A stretch of 9,652 nucleotides of DNA from JAWPNA01 sp045402695. Lineage in GTDB: Bacteria > Acidobacteriota > Polarisedimenticolia > JACPZX01 > DASXTC01. Shown here in pieces: positions 4,884 through 9,652 of the stretch (position 1 is its first letter; every line of letters begins with the position of its first letter). The position numbers and the translations under genes were made by a program. Location of the stretch: contig JAWPNA010000007.1 of the NCBI GenBank assembly GCA_045402695.1, positions 1-9,652 on the forward strand, written 5' to 3'. Below the pieces are notes generated by a model. That model was not told where the DNA came from and searched no databases. It worked only from the letters and a program-made list of their open reading frames with translations.

Positions 4884-6671
4884 GTCGCCGCGGGAGCCGG
4901 CCTGGCGGAAGGGGTGCTGCTGGCGATCGTCTTCGACCCCTTCGAGGCGGCGTGGGGGCAGCGGGCTGCTTCCGTGGCCACGTTCCTCGCGGCCTACGCC
5001 ACCGCGGGACTCATCGCGGGCGCGATCCTCGGCGCGCCGCTGCACTGGCTCGCACGGCTCGCGAGGTGGCCGCGGCACGTCGCTTCCGCGGCCGCATGCG
5101 CGCTGCTGGGCCTGGCCTACGCGCGCGCCTGGTGCCAGGCACTGGGCGGCGGCCTGTCGTTCGCCGCCGGGATCGGAGTGACGCTGGCCGGCGGACTGCT
5201 GTTCGGATCAGCGGGCTTGGCGGCCGCGCGCCGGCTCCCCGTGCAGCCCGCGCTCGGCGCGCCTGCCGCGGCGGCTATGCTTCTTCTTGTGGTCGCGGTC
5301 AGCATCGGCGCGGGACCAGTCACTCCGGATGGGTCGCTCGCCGCCGTGCAGGCGGAGCCCGCGGGGCGGGCCGAGCCTTCAGCGGCGCTGTTGAGCCAGC
5401 CCGCGCGCAACCTGGTGCTGATCGTGGCGGACACGCTGCGCGCTGATCACCTGTCGCTCTACGGCTACCCGAGAAACACCAGCCCGAGCCTCACCTCCTT
5501 CGCCCGGGAGGCGGCCACCTTCACAAACGCCATCGTGCAGAAGACCAAGACCAGCCCCAGCGTGGCCTCGCTGCTCACCGGAACGTATCCGTACACGCAC
5601 GGGATCGTGGGCTGCGGCACCAGGCTTCCGGACGAGGCAGTCACGCTGGCCGAGCTGCTGCGCGATCGCCGCTTCACGACCCACTCGATCGTGGCCAACA
5701 GCAACGTGGGCGGCGCCTTCAACTTCGACCAGGGGTTCGCGTCAGTGGACGAGATCTGGGCCGACCGTGACCACAACCGCGCGCAGGGGGTCACCGATCA
5801 CGCGCTGGCGTGGCTGCGCGGCCGGGCCGGGAGACCCGGCGAGCGGTTCTTCCTTTACGTTCATTACATCGACCCGCATGCTCCGTACGCGCCGCCCGAG
5901 CCGTTCGCGGGGATGTTTCTCCACGACGCGTTGTACGGACGCTTCGCGCACATCAGGGTCTCTCCTGGAGACGACCTGATCGGATCGGTGCGGCCGTCCG
6001 CGCGTCTGCCCGAAAGGCCCACCGACGTGGATTTCTACGTAGCTCGCTACGATGCCGAGATCGCCTATCTGGATCATCACCTGGCCCGCCTCTTTGACGG
6101 ACTTGAAGAGATGGGCTTGGACAAGGACTCGCTGGTGATCTTCACCTCGGACCACGGAGAGGCATTGTCGGAGCACGAGGTCTTCTTCGGCCACGGCCTC
6201 TTCACCTACGAGGACAACGCCCATGTGCCTCTGCTGGCGAGACTGCCGGGTCGCATCCCCAGGGGCAGAAGGGTCGAACAGGTCGTTCAGGTCTCGGCGA
6301 TCGCCGCCACCGCAATGACCGCGCTTGGCCTGCCGGCGTTCGGCGCAATGGAGGTGGGGGGCATCTGGGACCTCGCCACGGGGACGGCCGGCGATGATAC
6401 CGTCACCGGGGAGAATGGCGCCGGGGAGGAACACGAGGCCTACGTGGAGGGAGGCACGGTGGCCCGCACCCTCGGGTCGTCGATCCGGACGCGACGCTAC
6501 AAGCTCATGGAGAACCCCGGAGGGTTCGACACGCTGGCGGGACGGTACGACCTCATGACCGTGCTGAACATGGACCGCAAGGAGAAGGGGTTGCGGCTGA
6601 TCCGGACGGGAAGGCAGTTCCTGTCCCGCTTCGAGCTGTACGATCTGCTTCCGACCCGGGAGAAACCGTGA
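4833..6671 (+). CDS. Membrane-anchored sulfatase/alkaline-phosphatase-fold enzyme, C-terminus apparently frameshifted
   Basis: 612-aa protein with about five N-terminal membrane helices (near 14-34, 48-68, 83-100, 107-130 and 143-160), then an extracytoplasmic alkaline-phosphatase-superfamily domain from about 190. Metal ligands are D200 in LIVADTLRAD, D440-H441 in TSDHGEA and H454 in FGHG. The nucleophile region reads T240-SPSVASLLTGTYP: the sulfatase C/S-x-P-x-R motif has Thr in place of Cys and Val in place of Arg, so formylglycine formation is not expected. Thr nucleophiles are known in LTA synthase and phosphoethanolamine transferases, which makes a phospho-head-group transferase or phosphodiesterase as plausible as a sulfatase. 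It starts at TTG 4833, overlapping the glycosyltransferase stop. The protein ends ELYDLLPTREKP, but the frame one base back continues the family tail (6647-6832), so the native product was probably about 666 aa. Confidence 0.87.
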   Translation: MRDLLRGAGRTACSAALVAAGAGLAEGVLLAIVFDPFEAAWGQRAASVATFLAAYATAGLIAGAILGAPLHWLARLARWPRHVASAAACALLGLAYARAWCQALGGGLSFAAGIGVTLAGGLLFGSAGLAAARRLPVQPALGAPAAAAMLLLVVAVSIGAGPVTPDGSLAAVQAEPAGRAEPSAALLSQPARNLVLIVADTLRADHLSLYGYPRNTSPSLTSFAREAATFTNAIVQKTKTSPSVASLLTGTYPYTHGIVGCGTRLPDEAVTLAELLRDRRFTTHSIVANSNVGGAFNFDQGFASVDEIWADRDHNRAQGVTDHALAWLRGRAGRPGERFFLYVHYIDPHAPYAPPEPFAGMFLHDALYGRFAHIRVSPGDDLIGSVRPSARLPERPTDVDFYVARYDAEIAYLDHHLARLFDGLEEMGLDKDSLVIFTSDHGEALSEHEVFFGHGLFTYEDNAHVPLLARLPGRIPRGRRVEQVVQVSAIAATAMTALGLPAFGAMEVGGIWDLATGTAGDDTVTGENGAGEEHEAYVEGGTVARTLGSSIRTRRYKLMENPGGFDTLAGRYDLMTVLNMDRKEKGLRLIRTGRQFLSRFELYDLLPTREKP

Positions 6672-6832
6672 ACCTCGCGGGTCGCGAGCGCCATGAGCTC
6701 CATCGTTTGCGCGCCAGGCTGCGGGCGTGGCGCGACCGCGGTGCGGGGCGAGAGCGGCTCGACCCCACCCCCTCGCGCGATCTGCCCGACGAGGTGATCC
6801 AGAACCTCAGGTCGCTCGGGTACATCAACTGA
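6647..6832 (+). pseudogene. detached C-terminal tail of the sulfatase-like gene (frameshift)
   Basis: Read from 6647, this frame gives ASDPGETVNLAG, the DPGE..NLA turn that normally follows ELYDL in sulfatase-family C-termini, then an Arg-rich helix and the ending VIQNLRSLGYIN, again the usual family terminus. One missing G after CTG at 6645-6647 (CTG-GCT to CTGCT) would explain the break. It might also be made as a separate 54-aa peptide from GTG 6668, which overlaps the upstream stop as GTGA, but homology argues that it is part of one domain. It stops 12 bases before the convergent peptidase gene ends. No classical slippery heptamer is present. Confidence 0.85.
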
Positions 6833-6844
6833 ACCGCTGCGGCG

Positions 6845-8107
6845 CTACAGCTCGATCATCGCGCCGGGAGGAGTGGACAGCCACCGCGCGCCGGTCTCCG
6901 TGATCTCCATCATGTCCTCGATCCGGATGCCGTACTCTCCCGGCGTGTAGACCCCCGGCTCGACCGTGACGACGTGTCCGGTCGCCAGCCCCAGGTTGTA
7001 TCCGCCCGAGAGGTAGGGCGGCTCGTGGCCGTCCAGTCCGATGCCGTGTCCGAGGCGATGGCGCAGGTACTTGCGGAACCCCCGATCGACCAGCAGCGAG
7101 CGGGCCATATGGTCGAGGCTGGCGCACGACATGTTGTCCCGTGACACGTTCACGACGCGATCCTGCACCATGCGGATTGTCGAATGGATGAGCTTCATGC
7201 GCTCCGTGGCCTTGCCGAGCACCGCGGGCCGCGAGATGTCCGACCAGTAGCCGTTCACCTGGGCGCCAAAGTCGATCAGGATGACGTCTCCGGGGGCCAG
7301 CCGGGCATCGCCCGTGGGGTTGTGCGGCACGGCCGACCGCGCGCCGAACTGCACCAGCCCGGAGCCAGCGGCGCCCATCTCCTGGATGCGCGAGGTGAGA
7401 GCGGCGGCCAGCTCGTTTTCCCGGATCCCTTCCCTCACATCCTTCAGCGCCGACGCGATTGCCTTCTCGACGATCTCGGCCGCGGCCTTCATGCAGGCGA
7501 TCTCCTGAGAGGTCTTGCGCTCGCGCATGACCCCCACGATCGCCGTGGTGCTGACGAAGGTGGCCTTCGGGACTGTCTTGTTGATGCGCAAGAAGTCGTC
7601 GTACCAGACCGATCCGCCCACCGCGACCGGCCTGGCCCGGACGTCCGCCTCCTTGAAGCACTTCTCCAGCAGAACGAAGGGATCCTCGTTCTCCTCCCAG
7701 ACACGGATCTCCGTGATGCCGGCCGGGGCGGATGCCACCAGGTCGCGCTCGAATGCGGGGCAGATGATCACCGGTTGCCCGGAAGCGGGAAGCACCAGCG
7801 CGGTGAGGCGCTCGCTGTGGCCCATCGAGAGCCCCGTCAGGTAGGTCAGGTTCGTGCCGGGAGTCTCCACGAGCGCGGCGGCGGCAGCGAAGGCGAGACC
7901 GGCCCGGGCCTGCACGATCCGCGCGTCGTAGACCTCCTTGCCGAACGGAGGCGGCAGGGCGGGGGGCGGCGTTACGTCCGTCGTGGAAGGCGGGGCCTGG
8001 GCAGCGGCCTGGCTCGCGCGAGGCGCGCCCAGGGCCGCCGCCACGCCCGCGGCGGCGGCGCCTCCTTGGATCAGGAACCTTCTGCGGTGAATGGAACGGA
8101 TCTTCAT
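6845..8107 (-). CDS. Tat-exported M24 metallopeptidase (Xaa-Pro aminopeptidase-like)
   Basis: Predicted periplasmic dimetal peptidase of the pita-bread fold, cleaving N-terminal residues before proline or acting as a related dipeptidase. In 420 aa, the N-terminus has a twin-arginine signal (H7-RRRFLIQGG, hydrophobic Ala-rich core, cleavage near ASQA at 31-34). Residues about 55-200 form a creatinase-like N-terminal domain with NLTYLTGL (86-93). The catalytic domain from about 205 keeps all five metal ligands: D279 (ILIDFG), D290 (YWSD), H354 (GHGIG), E383 (TVEPGVY) and E397 (RIEDMM), plus H262 in PHNPTG and H361 in GHEPP. It starts at ATG 8105-8107; AAAAGG lies 11 bases upstream, a rather distant SD. 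It converges on the sulfatase-like gene and lies downstream of the TPR gene on the same strand across a 161-bp gap. The family is firm; substrate is open. Confidence 0.95.
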   Translation of the reverse strand: MKIRSIHRRRFLIQGGAAAAGVAAALGAPRASQAAAQAPPSTTDVTPPPALPPPFGKEVYDARIVQARAGLAFAAAAALVETPGTNLTYLTGLSMGHSERLTALVLPASGQPVIICPAFERDLVASAPAGITEIRVWEENEDPFVLLEKCFKEADVRARPVAVGGSVWYDDFLRINKTVPKATFVSTTAIVGVMRERKTSQEIACMKAAAEIVEKAIASALKDVREGIRENELAAALTSRIQEMGAAGSGLVQFGARSAVPHNPTGDARLAPGDVILIDFGAQVNGYWSDISRPAVLGKATERMKLIHSTIRMVQDRVVNVSRDNMSCASLDHMARSLLVDRGFRKYLRHRLGHGIGLDGHEPPYLSGGYNLGLATGHVVTVEPGVYTPGEYGIRIEDMMEITETGARWLSTPPGAMIEL

Positions 8108-8163
8108 CGAATGGGCAACCTTTTCAGTTCGCGTGGTGTCTAACCCCGCGCAATTGAGGGAAC

Positions 8164-8198
8164 GGGACCTCTGGATTTCGTGCCGGGCCAGGGGTCCC
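8164..8198. other. inverted repeat, 11-bp stem
   Basis: Arms GGGACCTCTGG (8164-8174) and CCAGGGGTCCC (8188-8198) pair over 11 positions, one of them G-T, with a 13-base loop. It lies in the gap between the TPR gene and the peptidase gene. No T-run follows on either strand, so it is not a standard intrinsic terminator. It could end TPR transcription by another route or sit in the peptidase leader. Confidence 0.6.
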
Positions 8199-8199
8199 G

Positions 8200-8253
8200 A
8201 TGAAGCGGCGGCCCGAGAGGATCGTGTCAGGAGTTCCCGGGCCGTCTCTTCAT
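8200..8253. other. inverted repeat, interrupted 16-bp stem
   Basis: Arms 8200-8215 (ATGAAGCGGCGGCCCG) and 8238-8253 (CGGGCCGTCTCTTCAT) pair at 14 of 16 positions around a 22-base loop. In the minus-strand direction it begins 16 bases after the TPR stop and is followed at once by the 8164-8198 hairpin. No U-tract is present. It is a likely 3' structure of the TPR transcript; a binding site or leader structure is possible. Confidence 0.6.
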
Positions 8254-8268
8254 TAAGCTCGTTCGCGG

Positions 8269-9652
8269 CTACTCGGGCGTAGCGCCTCGGTCGCGCGCCT
8301 CCTTCACAATTGGCTCCAGGATCTCGTCCGGATGCTGCAGGTACTTCAGCATCCGGTTGAAGTGCTTGCGCGACTCGGCCCCGTCGCCGGTTTCAAAGGC
8401 GAGCCGCGCCCTGCCGTAATGGAATAACGGCACCAGCGCCGCGAGGTGCGGCTCGGCCAGCACCAGCTCGGAGACGCCCGATCCGGTTGCGGGGTCGTAT
8501 CGCGACAGCTTGTTCTCGATTCGATCGAAGGTCTTGCGGGACTCCTCGAAGCGCCGCAGGCGGGCCTGCGTCTCGGCCGCGTGCATCAGATCCACGATCC
8601 TGTCCCGGGACTTCGCCGCTCTCTCGAACTGCGCCGCGCAACCGGGGATGTCTCCTTCTTTCAGCAGCGTCGCCGCGCTCAGGTACGCCTCGTAGTACTC
8701 CGAGTAGCCCGGGGCCGCCGCGTGCGACTTGATTTCATCGATGATCCTCCAGGCGTCCACGGTCTTGTTCTCCTTCAGACCGACGAGCCCCTTGAGCCTC
8801 AGCAGCTCGAACGGGGAAGCGCGGTCCTCGGGAGTCAGGGCCGTCTCGTACCGATCGAGCGCCTTGTTGGTCTCCTCGAGCTGCCGGGCGCGGATCAGCG
8901 GGTCTGAGCTGACCACGAGCTCCCGGCGCATCTCCACGATGGTCGTCAGCAACGTGTAGGCGGGGCGCCCCGTGACGCCTGCCTTCTCGATCGCGCCGGC
9001 CTCCTCCTCGAAGAGCTTCAGGGCGCCGGGGAAGTTTCCCTCCAGCAGCTCCACCGATCCGAGCATCAGCGCCGGATCGAGATCATCCGATGAAGGCACG
9101 ATGCCGTGGGCGTCCATGTACGCTCTCATCTCGGCGAGGATCGAGCGCGCGGCGGCCGTATCGCGCAGACGCGCCTGCGCCTCCGCCTGCAGCGTGTAGG
9201 CTCGCAGGAGATCGGGCCAGCCGGCGCGGGCGTGGCCGAACGCCTCCTCTGACCCCTTCAGATCCCCCGTGGCCATCCGCGCGAGCCCGAGCCACATCGA
9301 TGTGCGCGGATCGTCCGGCTGAGCCTGCGCCGCGGCGGTCCAGTCCGGAAGGGCCTCGGCGTGACGCCCGAGCCGCGAGAGGGCCATCGCTCGCAGCACC
9401 CTGGTCCAGGGAAGCTGCGGCGCAGCAGCCCTGAATCCCTCCGCGGCCTTCAGCGCGGCCTCCGCCTTGCCCGAGAGCAGAGGATCGAGCACGCTCGCGA
9501 TGTCTCCGCCCAGAGGGGAGGCGAGGGCCCTGCCCGTGGGCGTGAGCGCGGCGGTCCAGTTGTCACGCGTCAGCTTCCCGAGGGTGAGATCGATGTAGAT
9601 TCGCTCCGCGGCCGCGAGCGGGAAGATCGGATCAGCCGCGAGCGCATCGTCG
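8269..9652 (-). CDS. TPR-repeat protein, N-terminus beyond window edge
   Basis: 460 complete codons are visible and the frame stays open to base 9652, so the true start is outside; GTG 9490-9492 is only an internal candidate. The chain is almost all helical hairpins of tetratricopeptide type, for example SRLGRHAEALPDWTAAAQA followed by DDPRTSMWLGLARMATGD, then AYTLQAEAQARLRDTAAARS, and near the end YGRARLAFETGDGAESRKHF. TPR arrays are protein-binding scaffolds. The visible 5' part (ERIYIDLTLGKLTRDNW) precedes the repeats and is not recognised. In related genomes such C-terminal TPR arrays often follow kinase or regulatory domains, but none is visible here. No signal peptide or active site can be judged. 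Two hairpins follow the TAG at 8269-8271. Confidence 0.8.
   Translation of the reverse strand, partial: DDALAADPIFPLAAAERIYIDLTLGKLTRDNWTAALTPTGRALASPLGGDIASVLDPLLSGKAEAALKAAEGFRAAAPQLPWTRVLRAMALSRLGRHAEALPDWTAAAQAQPDDPRTSMWLGLARMATGDLKGSEEAFGHARAGWPDLLRAYTLQAEAQARLRDTAAARSILAEMRAYMDAHGIVPSSDDLDPALMLGSVELLEGNFPGALKLFEEEAGAIEKAGVTGRPAYTLLTTIVEMRRELVVSSDPLIRARQLEETNKALDRYETALTPEDRASPFELLRLKGLVGLKENKTVDAWRIIDEIKSHAAAPGYSEYYEAYLSAATLLKEGDIPGCAAQFERAAKSRDRIVDLMHAAETQARLRRFEESRKTFDRIENKLSRYDPATGSGVSELVLAEPHLAALVPLFHYGRARLAFETGDGAESRKHFNRMLKYLQHPDEILEPIVKEARDRGATPE

Noticed and set aside
6640..6671. Programmed -1 ribosomal frameshift joining the two parts of the sulfatase-like protein
   Set aside because: No X-XXY-YYZ heptamer is present around CTGCTTCC and no obvious downstream hairpin was seen. 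A one-base deletion or sequence error is simpler.
7184..8143. Open frame on the plus strand (319 codons) opposite the M24 peptidase
   Set aside because: All five metal ligands and a Tat signal are on the minus strand; the plus-strand product is a compositional shadow.
8164..8253. Classical rho-independent terminators
   Set aside because: The stems are strong but neither strand has a T-run directly after them.
1..9652. Defence island, CRISPR array, tRNA or rRNA genes
   Set aside because: No regularly spaced repeats, nuclease, toxin or antitoxin signatures and no cloverleaf or rRNA segments were seen.

Overview
The window is GC-rich bacterial chromosomal DNA, densely coded and without RNA genes, CRISPR or a recognisable insertion sequence. 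A lipid-linked sugar glycosyltransferase, a PAP2 phosphatase, a membrane-anchored sulfatase-fold enzyme with an LRxLGY-type C-terminus, a Tat-exported M24 peptidase and a TPR protein together suggest an uncultured Gram-negative-type lineage, perhaps an Acidobacteriota or Eisenbacteria-like soil or sediment genome. That taxonomic guess is weak and rests on gene style only.

Layout. The left edge (1-920, minus) holds most of a GT4 glycosyltransferase that runs off the window. Divergent from it, a plus-strand operon runs from about 1102 to 6832: a PAP2-superfamily protein with an altered active-site motif, an APH/choline-kinase-fold phosphotransferase (P), a GT-C (GT39/PMT-like) membrane glycosyltransferase (G), and a membrane-anchored alkaline-phosphatase/sulfatase-fold enzyme (S). 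Tail to tail with it, on the minus strand, lie an M24 (Xaa-Pro peptidase-like) enzyme with a Tat signal (6845-8107) and, upstream of that, a TPR protein that runs off the right edge. A 161-bp gap between these two holds two adjacent strong hairpins.

The most informative part is the P-G-S junction. Downstream of complete P lies a decayed 5' end of S (2956-3006). Just upstream of complete S lies an internally deleted copy of P (4686-4831), in which codons 6 to about 43 are joined in frame to the last few codons. The deletion is 819 bp (273 codons) and falls exactly between two 9-bp direct repeats in intact P. The ancestral order was therefore very probably P directly followed by S. G, which has visibly lower GC, now sits between duplicated P-S junctions. 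G has lost its own stop and reads about 50 residues of P-derived sequence in a foreign frame, and S now starts at TTG overlapping the stop of G. The 3' end of S also carries an apparent one-base deletion that cuts off the conserved DPGE...NLA and LRSLGY tail.

Functionally the plus-strand genes look like an envelope glycan or glycolipid set: GT-C transfer from a polyprenyl-phosphate sugar, PAP2-type lipid phosphate handling, a small-molecule or sugar kinase, and a sulfatase-fold transferase or hydrolase outside the membrane. The specific product cannot be named from sequence.
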